IMG/VR virus record: IMGVR_UViG_3300034106_003220 | Location: 1-28,977 of that record | DNA from: a virus | Strand: one strand, 5' to 3' | DNA: 28,977 nucleotides | Part shown: positions 14,483 to 24,400 of the stretch, one piece after another | Numbering within the stretch: position 1 is the stretch's first letter | Layout of the letters: every line of letters begins with the position of its first letter | Program-made: the position numbers and the translations under genes | Notes under the pieces: model-generated | Told to the model about the DNA's origin: nothing | Databases searched by the model: none | Seen by the model: the letters and a program-made list of their open reading frames with translations, nothing else

Positions 14483-15301
14483 TTAAGCCGTTTTCCTGGC
14501 GTTGCGCAGCCCCATCTGAAGCAGCTGGCTTGTCTTGAGTCCGTCGAGCTGTTCAGGCGTTGTCACCCGGCCATCGCGTCCCGCACGCACACCGGAACCG
14601 CTACCGAAGCGAGGCTTGAAGGACACGCCATGCACGGGATCGTCGCGAAGCTTCTGGAACAGATCAGCCGGCGTGATGCGCTTCCCGGTCTCGGTATCGA
14701 TCTGCGGATTGCCCGTCGCATCGATCAGGTGAATCCCCCGCTCGTCCTCCGCAAACTGGCCGCCAAAGACCTGCCAGAGGTAGTCGAAGGGAGTGCTGCC
14801 ATCAATGCTGCTGGCCTCCGATCGGCCTTCATTGGCGAGGTAGATCCGCTCTGTCTTGACCTTGAGCGCAGCCCGTTCGGCGTCTCGTGTCTTGGCCTCC
14901 AGGTCCGCCGTGCGCTTGGCAAGGATCGCCTCGTGCTTTGCTTCAGCCTCCCGAACCCTGGCATTCGCCAACTGCTCTGCTGTGTCCGCGCGATCCTGCG
15001 CTTCCTGCACCCTCTGCTTGGCTTCCTCTAGGAGCTTGGGGTTCTTGTCTCCAACCTCCGCAAGCTCCCGCCTGAGTCGCTTGAGTTCAGCTGCCTCCGC
15101 GCGTCGTTGCTCACGTTCAGAAGTCAGCGCCTTACGCAATCCGGCCAGGTCATCGGTGCCGGTATCGTTGGGCCCGCCAGAGGCTGAAGGATCGGTTCCG
15201 CCGCCGTCGGCTTCATCGGCTGGCTGCTGATCGACTGTGAACAGGGGCAGCAGATCAGGGATCTCCCCTGTGAGCTTGCTGCGGTAGAGATTGAACGGCA
15301 T
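14483..15301 (-). CDS. Scaffolding protein
   Basis: The 272-residue protein (MPFNLYRSKLTGEIPD) has an acidic, disordered N-terminus, a long central coiled coil (about 55-155; rich in Glu, Ala, Arg and Lys) and a C-terminal part with LRDDPVHGVSFKPRFGSGSG and GLKTSQLLQMGLRNARKTA. A coiled coil followed by a basic C-terminal capsid-binding helix is the standard scaffold layout, and the gene lies just before the major capsid gene. It would guide procapsid assembly and then leave. No protease motif is seen. Confidence 0.8.
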   Translation of the reverse strand: MPFNLYRSKLTGEIPDLLPLFTVDQQPADEADGGGTDPSASGGPNDTGTDDLAGLRKALTSEREQRRAEAAELKRLRRELAEVGDKNPKLLEEAKQRVQEAQDRADTAEQLANARVREAEAKHEAILAKRTADLEAKTRDAERAALKVKTERIYLANEGRSEASSIDGSTPFDYLWQVFGGQFAEDERGIHLIDATGNPQIDTETGKRITPADLFQKLRDDPVHGVSFKPRFGSGSGVRAGRDGRVTTPEQLDGLKTSQLLQMGLRNARKTA

Positions 15302-15307
15302 TGGGCA

Positions 15308-15454
15308 TCACGCCACGGTGCCCTTTAGCTTTCCGTTCTCACGTTGTTCGGTCATCCGCAGCCGATTGGAGGCAATGCGCAGTTGGGCGATTTCGATCAA
15401 GGCGGCCTGTTGATCGGTCAGGGTGATGGGCTGCGGCCGTGGTGTTTCGTTCAT
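15308..15454 (-). CDS. Small protein between AT-rich gene and scaffold (48 aa)
   Basis: The 48-residue protein starts at ATG 15454, overlapping the upstream stop as ATGA, and ends 6 bases before the scaffold ATG. It reads MNETPRPQPITLTDQQ, then a helical AALIEIAQLRIASNRL and a basic end. The tight coupling on one side and close spacing on the other argue that it is translated. A Leu-rich amphipathic helix suggests dimerisation. Function is unknown; capsid-assembly helpers are sometimes this small. Confidence 0.55.
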   Translation of the reverse strand: MNETPRPQPITLTDQQAALIEIAQLRIASNRLRMTEQRENGKLKGTVA

Positions 15455-16500
15455 GGCAGTTCAGAACCAGGGATGACCTGCTGGTAGCCGCTGAGAGCAA
15501 CAGCTGTTGGCCGCTGGTAAATCTTGGACTCTTCCCAATACGCAAAAATGTCCACCCTTGACCCGGCTGCTGTGTAATCAAGGATGCCTTGACTGGAATC
15601 CTCCTTTCTTAATCTCACTAAGCACTCGCCGGTGTCGGTCTGATTGGATTCAATGATGACATACTTGTTGCCGCCTATTTCCGCAAGCCTTCCATCAAGC
15701 TGATTTGAGCCTAGAACCAGATCGAACTTATTTGAAACCGTCTGATAGCTTTTGATCTTGACTACGTGTTGACCTTGAAAGACATCGACATCAAGAATAC
15801 CAGTGCTAACGCGCTCGTATCCACTTCCTGAGAACACCTGCTCTGTGCTTCCAGTAAGCACTAAATCAATCTGCGACCTTCTGACTTCAGGAAAGCCTAA
15901 ATACCTCCCTCCATACGCGCTTAGAAACGCTGCTACCCTTTGAATCCATTGCGGTCTATACGATGTTTGGTATATGGCTTCTACTTGTTCATTTGTAAAA
16001 CCAGTAGTAAGTGGATCATAGCCGAACCACGAACCCGGGTCTCCTGGAATCTCGGCCGAAGGCGGGAACACCCCTTCATCGCTATATTTGTACCACACTT
16101 TATACACGCGAGTGCTTTGATCAAAATACGAAGTTTCAGGCTCAGCTAAAATTATAGGCGTTATCAGGCTTTTTAGTATAGTTGACTTTTGCGTGAGTTC
16201 AGTGCCAACTACGTTATTCCATCTACTCACTAAATTAAATCCCAATTCCCAGGCCGTCGTTACATATACAATCCGCTTATCCCCCTTATACTCCTCTGCG
16301 TCTACATTCGTCGCATAACGCGGTCTACTCCAGTGTCGATCACTTGCGCCAAACATGCGAAACTGTGGCTTTGGCCGCGTGGACGGCCTCCGCTTACTGC
16401 TCTCGCCCAGTTTTCGACGATTTTCAAGGATTCTAGCCTTTACCGCCTCCAAAATGGCAAATGGTACCTCTTCTAGCGTGATGTTGACAGCTGGGCTCAC
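15451..16500 (-). CDS. Hypothetical structural-region protein, AT-rich gene
   Basis: The 349-residue protein starts at GTG 16500 (GTGA overlap) and ends by ATGA overlap. Residues about 1-45 form a basic helix (ILEAVKARILENRRKLGE). The rest is strand-rich, including KRIVYVTTAWELGF, TSYFDQSTRVYKVWYKY and YVIIESNQTDTGECLVRL, with many aromatic residues. No known family was recognised. A 60-base sample (15961-16020) is only about 35% G+C against a clearly GC-rich surround, so the gene looks foreign. It lies between tail and head modules and could be a head-tail joining or surface protein. Confidence 0.65.
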   Translation of the reverse strand: MSPAVNITLEEVPFAILEAVKARILENRRKLGESSKRRPSTRPKPQFRMFGASDRHWSRPRYATNVDAEEYKGDKRIVYVTTAWELGFNLVSRWNNVVGTELTQKSTILKSLITPIILAEPETSYFDQSTRVYKVWYKYSDEGVFPPSAEIPGDPGSWFGYDPLTTGFTNEQVEAIYQTSYRPQWIQRVAAFLSAYGGRYLGFPEVRRSQIDLVLTGSTEQVFSGSGYERVSTGILDVDVFQGQHVVKIKSYQTVSNKFDLVLGSNQLDGRLAEIGGNKYVIIESNQTDTGECLVRLRKEDSSQGILDYTAAGSRVDIFAYWEESKIYQRPTAVALSGYQQVIPGSELP

Positions 16501-16892
16501 AACTTTGCGACAAAAGTGTGCTCATAAAGCTTTGCCTGACTTGCTGCCAGCACCACAGGCACATCGAGGATGTCCACTGAATGGGGCTTGGTGCGACCTG
16601 CCACCTTGATCACCACGGCGTCATAGGTGAACCCGGCGCCGCTGCCCTTGAACTGGCCTGCAATGGTTGGCGCCGCAAACTTGCCAGTCGTGGCGTTGTA
16701 GGTGCCGCTGCCAATGGTGCCCGTGATCGGCAGATAGCCGTTGGTGGTTGGCAGCTCTGCAGCCTCCCACTCTGCCAACGTGCTGTTGATCGTTAAGCTG
16801 CCTTTTATGGCTGCAAAGATCTTGAATGCCTTGCCCGCAAAGGCATAGGCGTAGATGAACTCAAGTTCACCTGGGGTTACTGTTTGAGCCAT
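16497..16892 (-). CDS. Hypothetical tail / structural protein
   Basis: From ATG 16892 (MAQTVTPGELEF) the product has 131 residues, starting 2 bases after the previous gene's stop. Strand-like and Gly/Thr-rich stretches (YLPITGTIGSGTYNAT, GAGFTYDAVVIKVAGR) suggest a small beta-sandwich. The first residues and AYAFAGKAFKIFAAIKG are helical. Its neighbours are phage structural genes and it is coupled to both, so a minor tail or surface part is likely. No named family was identified. Confidence 0.6.
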   Translation of the reverse strand: MAQTVTPGELEFIYAYAFAGKAFKIFAAIKGSLTINSTLAEWEAAELPTTNGYLPITGTIGSGTYNATTGKFAAPTIAGQFKGSGAGFTYDAVVIKVAGRTKPHSVDILDVPVVLAASQAKLYEHTFVAKL

Positions 16893-16894
16893 GA

Positions 16895-17329
16895 TCAAAC
16901 AGGCTTACGGAAGCGGATGATGCCTTCGGCATTCCACCGAACCGTAAATAGTTGATTCGCTGGCGTCGTCTTGGTGCCGTCGAAGTTGATTGCCGCCACT
17001 GGTGGGATATTTGCGTCGGTGGTATTCACCAGCAGCGCATGGGTTGCCGACAGTGGAGACGATCCGGCAGTCCACTGAACATCATCTGCATCGAATCGCG
17101 AATCAGTCGTGTTCGCCTGCGCGAAGTTCACGTTTTGAAGCGTGGCCCCGCCAGTGGTGTAACCATTGCCGCTGGCCACCTCGGTGTAGGTGATCTGCGA
17201 CAGCTGGGTATGCGTGGTGTTGATTGTCAACGCCGTGCACAGGATGAGCTTGTAGGTGTCGCCAGCCGCGTTGGCGCCAGATGCGAACCTGTTTATGGTG
17301 TGGTCGTAAAGCGTGATGGTCTCGGCCAC
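16895..17329 (-). CDS. Conserved phage structural protein
   Basis: The 144-residue protein starts at GTG 17329 (MAETITLYDHTINRFASG). The run 'LYDHT...NAAGDTYKL.LCTA', then 'GYTTGGATLQNV', then SRFDADDVQWTA, 'NTTDANIPPVAAINFDG' and finally 'VRWNAEGIIRF' matches a small, widely occurring phage family often found in virions or beside tail genes. The fold looks all-beta. It follows the tail hub gene after a 60-base gap with a bulged GC-rich hairpin. The exact virion role is unknown. Confidence 0.75.
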   Translation of the reverse strand: MAETITLYDHTINRFASGANAAGDTYKLILCTALTINTTHTQLSQITYTEVASGNGYTTGGATLQNVNFAQANTTDSRFDADDVQWTAGSSPLSATHALLVNTTDANIPPVAAINFDGTKTTPANQLFTVRWNAEGIIRFRKPV

Positions 17330-17389
17330 AAGCGAGGGGCGGAAGCTGCCTTAGCTTTCCGTGGCCCCATGGGCCGATCCATTGAGTAA

Positions 17390-20300
17390 TTAGAACGCGC
17401 CTGGCGGGGTGAAACCGTCTGCCTGCAGCGCCACGGGGGAGAAGCGCAGGTCATCGATGTATCCAGACATTCGCCCGTCGGGATCAGCGCCGATGTAGAG
17501 AATCCTGCTTGCTGCGGACCATGCCGGCTGGGCTGTTGTCCGCACGGCCGATCCGTTTACAGCCAGCGTCAGCGTGCTGCCATCACCAACAAGCCTGATA
17601 TGTGACCATGTGTTGTAAGAGGCAATCCCTGGGCTTGATTCCCAAATGTCGCTCCAACTATTTAGAGCAGCCGATCCCACGAGGATCCGCACTCCAGTTC
17701 CTACCATCATAACAGTAAACAGTGTAATGTTAAATCCAGATCTATAGCCAAACACGCTATTGTATCCGCCAGTTGAGACGTTGTAAACCCAGCATTCAAT
17801 GGTAAAGGATTTACCGCTTGGGTCAAGCAGTGTTGAAGATGGTGTTTGCAGATACGCGGCGCCCGATCCTTGATTAAAATAAGCAGAAGCTCCGCCGTAC
17901 TTGCTTTGAGCGGTTGAGATCAGAGGATAGTCGCCGCTATTAGCCGTCCTTGTGATAGTGAAATTATTTGGACTGTCATCCGTAAACGTTGTCGATCCAT
18001 TCGACCCGTCCATGCGCAATAGCAACACCGGAGCAATCGGTATCTCAACGGCTGGCGTTGGCGCCACAACGTCAACCACGGCAACCGGCACATCAATCAC
18101 AACCGGCACCTCAACGGCTGGCGCCATGGCGTAGATATTCACCGTTGCCGACGGCACGTCAATCAGGGCCGGTACTTCAATCACTGGCACCAGTGCGTCG
18201 ATGTTGACCATCGCGGCCGGGATACTTGCGATCACGTTGATTTCAGTTGCTGGCGCCAATGCCACAACCTCAACCACGGCCGTCGGAATCTCAACCGAAT
18301 AGAACGCAGGGCTCACCACTGAATCACCGGTGACGCTGATACCGGTTTCGCTGATCACTGGTTCCAAGAACAGCTCATAGGGGTATTCCACCGTGTCGCC
18401 GGTAACACTGATGGCCGTCTCGCTGGTTACTACCTCCAGCGTTGGCCCGACGATATGGGGCTGATCCCGCCAGGAGGAGAACACGTCGACCCCGTTGGCG
18501 GGCAGCGCTGCAAAAGTCGGCCCCGGAGCGGTGGGGTCAAACCCGGCCGGGATGCTGATCGTGTTGGCCTTGGCGTAGTTGGCTTCCGTGGTGCCGTCGT
18601 CGAGCTGGTTCAGGCCTGCGGGGGGCACTGGCAGCCGCACCCAGCTCACTGCTGGCGGGTTGGCCCCGTAGTAGCCGGTGACCCCAAGCAGCATCAGATC
18701 GGCCGACACCACCATGCCATCACCATCAAAGGCATAGCTGATCGAATCGGTCAAGAATGCCGCCTCGATGCCGGCCTGACGGACATAGACGGGCGCCATC
18801 GGTAACGACGGCATTTCATCGAACCCTGTGACGATATTGCACCCATAGGCGTGGCCAATATCAAGGGCATTTTCAAGTGCACCAAACCGCTGAGCGGCGC
18901 CATTGGATCCCGCCCTGAATCCATTCACCTTCCCTTGCGCATTGACGATATACATATCATCTGGAGAGTACGGCATGCTGTAGACAGCGACCTTTGTAGT
19001 GTCTGAGTTGGTGTACTGCTGCTCATCAAAAACAGCACGGGCGATAAACGTGCGCTCTGATGTTGTGGTGTATTCTGCTCCTGACTTATTTTTGCTGGCT
19101 GAGTCGATAACCTGTGGACTTGGCGATGTAAGCGCTTCTGGCGGAGATTCCTCATTCTGAGCTCTATCTGCTGCTAGCTCCTGATCGGTTGGCTTACTTG
19201 GTAGCGCAAGCCTACCGGTTTCATTTTGAACCTCCGTGCCTTCAAATACCAAAGCAACCGCACCCGCAGCAACCCTGGCCACGATTGTCGGATCAACATC
19301 AATCAACTCTTTGGCTTTACCGATGAAACCGGCGATGTCTTGCTTGCCTTCTGCGTTAACACCGCGTGCCATCCATCGGCTTGTTTTGACCTGGGTATAG
19401 TCGCGCCCCTGCGCTGTCTTAAACGCTAGCGTAGTTCTAATGGTGCGTTCTGAAAGAATCTGTTTTTCCCCGGACGGTTGATAGCCGGCGTAGCTATACA
19501 ACTGCAACCCGCCAGCGAACTGGGCTTCGCTGATGTACTGCTCTGTCGTTTCCTCAAACAGCACTGGCCCGTCGGTGCCAACGTAGTATTTGTAGTAAGT
19601 GATATTTTCCGACTTCGCTCCGCCACTTGGCAACCCGCGACCATTTTCAAGGCACCACGCCACATAGGCCTGGTTCACAGATGCAATGGTCGCCCAGGTT
19701 GTATCTGTCTTTTTCAACAGCACATCTCGCTGTTGCTGCTTGCCGCCGGCATCTTCGTAGAGGATAGATTCATATTCGCTTCTACTACTTGCTCGCGTCG
19801 TACTTGTCAGTGTTACCCTGCGCTCAACTTTGGTATTGTTAACCACGGGCGCATAGCTGATCTCAATCTTGTTTGGCGGTGAGATTGTTTCGCTTTCGGT
19901 CCAGTCGGACCCCGGTGATATTGGGTCATTGGGGTCCGCTGGGCTGCCACCACCGCCACCACCGCCACCACCGCCAGGAGATGCGGGGTCCTCCGGGTTG
20001 AACTTGATCTGAATAGCCGAATATCGCACAGTGTAATAATCTGCCGGCTCCGCCCCTGTGGTGATCGGATCAATGCTGATCAGGTTGTAATCACGCAGGA
20101 TTGGCCCCTTGCCGCCCTTGGCCAGGTTCATCCTGACGATCTGGAAGCTTTCATCTGGCAGGATTCGGCCATAGCAGCATTCCGACCGGATCAGATCACC
20201 CATCACCTGGATGTAGCCCTGTGACAGATCAATGCTGTTCCTGAGAACGCTGAACGACAGCTGCTCGCTGGTTCCGGCCAGTGTCAGCCCAAGCTTGCCG

Positions 20301-20740
20301 AGGCAGTGAAGCAGCATCTGATGTGTATAAATCGGCCGTGGTGCGATCCTGTTAATCGCCTCTTCCGAGAATCCGGCGTTTCGCGTTTCGGTGTACCACG
20401 ACGGCGTGTAATAGTTGGCGAAATACTGCGCCTGGTCCTTGCGTTCCTTCATCAACGTCAGCTTGCAGCCGACCTCAACCTCTGACCGCCGCTCCTTGAC
20501 GAACGTCACCGCGCGAATCACCCGCAACGGGATCGGGAACCGCGTCACCGTGCCTCGCTGGGGGCTGGCCACCAGCAGCTCGACCAGGGCGCCCCGCGCC
20601 GGGTTCACGATCCCGTCGAATTGAAGCCTGCCGGACCACATCACCAGGCCCGAGCGGTCGCTGATGTGGTTGCAGCCCAGGTCACCCGACACGATCGGGC
20701 CGAGGTTGCAGGCGACGATCCGGCGCAGATCAACCGCCAT
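17390..20740 (-). CDS. Tail hub / tip protein with repeat stalk and LamG-like C-terminus
   Basis: From ATG 20740 (TGATG overlap with the upstream stop) the product has 1116 residues. Extensions to 20839 run into the distal-tail gene. Residues about 1-230 resemble a tail hub with RRSEVEVGCKLTLMKER and helix-strand segments that follow. Ten consecutive glycines (about 256-265) form a hinge. After a long middle section, residues 768-815 hold two 24-residue repeats and 818-905 four 22-residue repeats, leading to a LamG/concanavalin-like domain at about 905-1116 (FTIECWVYNVSTGG, YIDDLRFSPVAL). It probably reaches out from the tail tip to bind host surface sugar or protein. Confidence 0.8.
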   Translation of the reverse strand: MAVDLRRIVACNLGPIVSGDLGCNHISDRSGLVMWSGRLQFDGIVNPARGALVELLVASPQRGTVTRFPIPLRVIRAVTFVKERRSEVEVGCKLTLMKERKDQAQYFANYYTPSWYTETRNAGFSEEAINRIAPRPIYTHQMLLHCLGKLGLTLAGTSEQLSFSVLRNSIDLSQGYIQVMGDLIRSECCYGRILPDESFQIVRMNLAKGGKGPILRDYNLISIDPITTGAEPADYYTVRYSAIQIKFNPEDPASPGGGGGGGGGGSPADPNDPISPGSDWTESETISPPNKIEISYAPVVNNTKVERRVTLTSTTRASSRSEYESILYEDAGGKQQQRDVLLKKTDTTWATIASVNQAYVAWCLENGRGLPSGGAKSENITYYKYYVGTDGPVLFEETTEQYISEAQFAGGLQLYSYAGYQPSGEKQILSERTIRTTLAFKTAQGRDYTQVKTSRWMARGVNAEGKQDIAGFIGKAKELIDVDPTIVARVAAGAVALVFEGTEVQNETGRLALPSKPTDQELAADRAQNEESPPEALTSPSPQVIDSASKNKSGAEYTTTSERTFIARAVFDEQQYTNSDTTKVAVYSMPYSPDDMYIVNAQGKVNGFRAGSNGAAQRFGALENALDIGHAYGCNIVTGFDEMPSLPMAPVYVRQAGIEAAFLTDSISYAFDGDGMVVSADLMLLGVTGYYGANPPAVSWVRLPVPPAGLNQLDDGTTEANYAKANTISIPAGFDPTAPGPTFAALPANGVDVFSSWRDQPHIVGPTLEVVTSETAISVTGDTVEYPYELFLEPVISETGISVTGDSVVSPAFYSVEIPTAVVEVVALAPATEINVIASIPAAMVNIDALVPVIEVPALIDVPSATVNIYAMAPAVEVPVVIDVPVAVVDVVAPTPAVEIPIAPVLLLRMDGSNGSTTFTDDSPNNFTITRTANSGDYPLISTAQSKYGGASAYFNQGSGAAYLQTPSSTLLDPSGKSFTIECWVYNVSTGGYNSVFGYRSGFNITLFTVMMVGTGVRILVGSAALNSWSDIWESSPGIASYNTWSHIRLVGDGSTLTLAVNGSAVRTTAQPAWSAASRILYIGADPDGRMSGYIDDLRFSPVALQADGFTPPGAF
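18026..18289 (-). repeat. Four tandem 66-bp (22-aa) repeats in the tail hub stalk
   Basis: The protein repeats four times with exactly 22 residues per unit and the pattern [IV]P.A.V....A..P..E..... Examples are the starts IPTAVVEVV, IPAAMVNID, VPSATVNIY and VPVAVVDVV. Valine and isoleucine alternate as in a beta-solenoid or extended stalk. The units lie just before the LamG-like domain. Confidence 0.85.
18296..18439 (-). repeat. Two tandem 72-bp (24-aa) repeats in the tail hub
   Basis: LEVVTSETAISVTGDTV and LEPVISETGISVTGDSV begin two 24-residue units directly before the 22-residue repeats. They share the core SETxISVTGD. Two different repeat lengths side by side suggest that the stalk grew by separate duplications. 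Confidence 0.8.
19946..19975 (-). repeat. Glycine tract from a triplet repeat
   Basis: Ten glycine codons in a row (GGC and GGT in a regular GGC-GGT-GGT pattern) form a 9-bp-period simple repeat. At protein level this is a flexible hinge; at DNA level it is a slippage-prone tract that could vary in length in 3-base steps without breaking the frame. Confidence 0.85.
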
Positions 20741-21483
20741 CAGACCTGCCCTAGCTCCAGCGTGATCAGATGGCGTGTGACACGGGCGCCGGCCACGATC
20801 ACCGGTGTCTGCTCGGTCGTTGGAGGCGACACCGGCCACCAGGAGCCAACTGCTGGCGTGGCTGCGATCTGCTGCTCATACCAGGTCCGGATGGTGGCTC
20901 CGGCGTTGGCCGCATGGGTCCAGCCCTGCACCTTGCGCAGTCGGGTCGCCATCAGGGGGCCCCGAATCACATGGGTGCCTGTGGCCGCCAGCTCCATCCG
21001 AGGCCCGTCCTGGTAGGCCTCCACCGCTGCGGTGAGATTCAGGGTCAGCCCAGTAATCGAGTAGGTGCCATAGGTGGATTCGTTGTCCTGCAGCTGCTGC
21101 GAAATCTCATCGCTGCGGGTCAGCACCGCCAGTTGCTGCGCCGCGTCGATCAGCTCGAACGAAACCGACAGCATGCCCCCTGCAGCTGCTGCCGCTGGTG
21201 GGGAGGTGAACCACGCCGGCACATTGGACCAGGTGAGCCCGTAGGCTTTGCCGCTGGTGGTGACCGTGGTGCCGACCGACAGCGACACCATCGTGTCGGG
21301 TTCGGCGATCCGAGCCGCCCGCCAGGTGAGATAGATGTTCTCTAGCGCCAGCCACTCCGATGGCCGCATGATTGCTTTCACGGGCCAGCGCCGCGCCGTT
21401 CGCCCATTGAGGCTGTCGCCCGCATGGCCGTAGGGGAACTCCTGAAGCGCTCGGATCGTCAGCCCGCCAACCGTGATCGCCAT
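20740..21483 (-). CDS. Distal-tail-like protein
   Basis: The 247-residue protein starts at ATG 21483 (MAITVGGLTIRAL), 4 bases after the tape-measure stop. Strand-rich segments such as DTMVSLSVGTTVTTSGKAYG and AGGMLSVSFELIDAAQQ and a final TRHLITLELGQV suggest the beta fold of distal-tail or tail-completion proteins, normally found between tape measure and tip genes, which is where this sits. No motif specific to one family was seen, so it is a call by position plus fold guess. Confidence 0.6.
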   Translation of the reverse strand: MAITVGGLTIRALQEFPYGHAGDSLNGRTARRWPVKAIMRPSEWLALENIYLTWRAARIAEPDTMVSLSVGTTVTTSGKAYGLTWSNVPAWFTSPPAAAAAGGMLSVSFELIDAAQQLAVLTRSDEISQQLQDNESTYGTYSITGLTLNLTAAVEAYQDGPRMELAATGTHVIRGPLMATRLRKVQGWTHAANAGATIRTWYEQQIAATPAVGSWWPVSPPTTEQTPVIVAGARVTRHLITLELGQV

Positions 21484-21487
21484 GGGA

Positions 21488-24400
21488 TCACCTCAGCCGT
21501 TGAATCTGCTGCATCACCTGGCTTGCGGTGGGGCCTGTCCGTTGCTGCACGTGGATGCTCCAGTCCCGCCGGGCCAGGGCGCCGACTTCCTGCCGAAGCT
21601 TTCCAACCTCGAGGGCCAGCTCAGCAACGCCGGCCGGCGCCGCGGCACCTGTGGCGATCGTGGCGCCTGTGGCTTGGATCCGTGCGCTGATCCCGGCCGG
21701 GATCACAGTTCCACTGGAGGGTGCCCGCCAGAGGCTGTTGGCCGGGGCGTCGATGGGCATCAACCGCCCGGCTGCAAGCAGCATCTCCTGACCGAGCTCG
21801 TTGACGCGATAGGTTTCGCCGGCCTCCACGGGGCCCCCAGTCCATCGGGAACCAGGGAGGTTCGCTGCTTGCTGCAGGTAGCCATAGAAGTCCCGGGCAG
21901 AGCTGGCGGCGCTGCTCATGCTGCCGCTGACCGATTGAAACTTGCCTTCGAGGTTGATCCCCTTGATGTCGTTCGCGTAGCCGCCAGCCTGCGCCAGGTA
22001 CTCGGCGAAGCCCTGGGCGCCCTGAAGGAGCGCCGGGGCCTTGTCGCCGGTCTGGGTGAAGGCCTGCGCCAGTGCTGCGGCCGGGCTTGCGGCATCCGAG
22101 GCCTTCCGCGCTGTGTCGTCGAATCCGACCTTGGACTGATCGAGGAGGGCGTTCATCTCCGCCACGGCGGTGTTCACCTCCGCCTGGCTGCGCCCAACCG
22201 CCAAGGTGCCTTGGCTGTTCTGGCCGATGGCCAGGCCGGCATCGGCGGCGATCCGCCGGTAGCGATCCTGCTCATCAGCCGTGAGCTTGGCGTAGGTGGC
22301 CACGCCGCTGAGCCCGCTGGCCATGCCAGAGATGGCCTCCAGCGTGCCATTCGCGGCGATCTTGAACCCCTTCGCCGCGGCTTCGGCCTGCAGGTTGTTG
22401 CGTGCGGTTTCGGCCGTGAGCTGGCTGATGGCCGCTTCAATCGGCTGGGTGCTGGCCGTCAGGGCCACCTGCTCCCGCGCGATGGTGAGCGCCTGGGCCT
22501 GTTTGTCGACCACATCCTGCAGGCTGGCCCGCTTGGCCTGATCGGTTTCCTTGGCCAGCTCGGCCTCCGCCTTCAGTAGATCGAGCTGTGCTGTGTTCAC
22601 CGCCTTCTGGCCCTCCAGTCGGGCCTTGGCCTGGTTGATCTCCAGGATCCGCTGCTCTAGGGACTGCTGGAGCAGCAGGTTCTGATAGCGGGCTGATAGC
22701 GCAGCACGATCCAACCGATCAACCTCATCGCGCTTGGCCTTCAGAATGTCTTCCCCTGCGCCGATCTCCTGGAGCTTCGAGAGCTCGAACTGCAACCTGG
22801 CCCGCACCACGCCGTAGCGCGACTGCTCCACGTCACTTAGGCCCTTGGCCAGCCCCACCAGGGATTGACTGATGGCGATGCGGTTCTGAAGGCGGCTGCT
22901 CAGCAGCTCCTCCGCCTGGATCGTTTGCCGGATCGGCCCCAGGCGATCAACTGCCGCCGCGGTTGCCGCCCTGGTCTCAGCGGTGAGCGCCTTCAGGGCT
23001 GCTGCGGCCTTGCGGGAGCCCCGCTCCTCATCGTCCGCGGCTTTGGCGAGGATCTTGAGCTGACTCGCCAGCCTGTCATCACCGGAGCGATCGGCTTCCA
23101 CTGCGCGACCGCGCAGGGTTGAGGCCTGCGCCTTAGCAATGTCGGCGATCTTCTGCAGTTGATCGATGTATTCCTTGGCCTGGGTTTTCTGCTGATCAGT
23201 GATGAACCGCGAACCCCGCAGCGACGAATAGAAGGCAAGCGCAGACTGCTGAACCTTGGTGAATCCGCCCTGCATCTTCTCAAACTCTTGCGAAGTGCGC
23301 AGCATGGTGAGCTCTTCGCGGCTGTTGCGGATCCACGTCAAGATCAGTGGCCCGGTATCCCTGGCAGCCTTACCCTGATCGCTGATGGCTGCGGCTGCCT
23401 TCTTGGTGGACTTCTCAACCTGCCCGACAATCTCATCTAGTGCTTTCTGTGATGCCGCAAAGTCGTTAGTCGCATCACCGGCGCCACTGAGTAGATACTG
23501 AATGCCCGCTATCGCTCCCGCGATCACGGCAAACCTTAAAACTACAACGGCCATGGAGGCTGCAAGCTTACCAAAGCCGACCGCGTACCCACCGATCGCG
23601 GACAACATGCCTTCTGTTTGTACGGCCTTGCTAAAGATAATCCACTCAATTTTAGCGGCAACGATTGCCTTAGTAAAAACGCCGGTGAATATCCTGGACA
23701 TCTCAAGTATCTCTCTACCGGCTGTTTGGATCATGTCATATGTCAACGCCCGTTTGAATATCGCGTATGCTGCCGTAGCGGCAACAGTGGCGGTGGTGAA
23801 TAGGCCCAGGGAGATGGCGGTGTACTTGATCGGATCCGGTAGCCCCGCCACGGCGCCCACGGCGGCATTGGCCAGGTTCAGCAGCGGCAACAGGGCTGTA
23901 GCCCCGACCTTGCCGACTGAGTTTCCGAGGCTGTCCAGGGTGCCGCCCAGCTGCTTGGTGACCATCTCGAAGCCCTGCATGGCATCGCGGGCTGTGTCGG
24001 TCGCCCCCTTGGTGTTCGCCATGGTGGCGCTGAGGGTCTTGATCTCTTCAACCGTCAGCCCCAGCAGCGAAAGCCACTTGGCCCCATCGTCCTCCCCGCC
24101 GAATAGGTTGGCGGCCATGCGGATCTTGGTCGCCGGATCCAACTGCCCAAACGCTGCCTTGAGCTTCAGCAGCGTTTCTTGCATCGGCTTGAGCGTGCCG
24201 TCGACGTTGTAAATGTCGAGGTTCAGCGCCTTCATCGTCCTGGCTGCTGCAGCCGCCTGACCAGTGAGATCCCCCATACCCTTGCCGGCCTGGGGGGCAG
24301 CGGACGCCAGCTTTGACAGGCCATTGCGCAGGGTCACGCCAGCCTCTGCCGCGGGGATGCCGGCGTTGGCCAACAGGCCCACGGCTACCCCGAGCTCTTC

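Noticed and set aside
17336-17368. Intrinsic terminator after the tail hub gene
   Set aside because: A bulged GC-rich stem can be drawn, but pairing is imperfect and no T-run follows on the - strand.
20741-20839. Longer N-terminus of the tail hub protein
   Set aside because: The extra residues lie inside the distal-tail-like gene and look unnatural; the TGATG start at 20740 matches the coupled pattern.
21473-22579. 368-aa + strand ORF opposite the tape measure gene
   Set aside because: It is the mirror of a strongly supported gene, with Gly/Arg/Leu-biased sequence and no motif, typical for antisense ORFs in GC-rich DNA.
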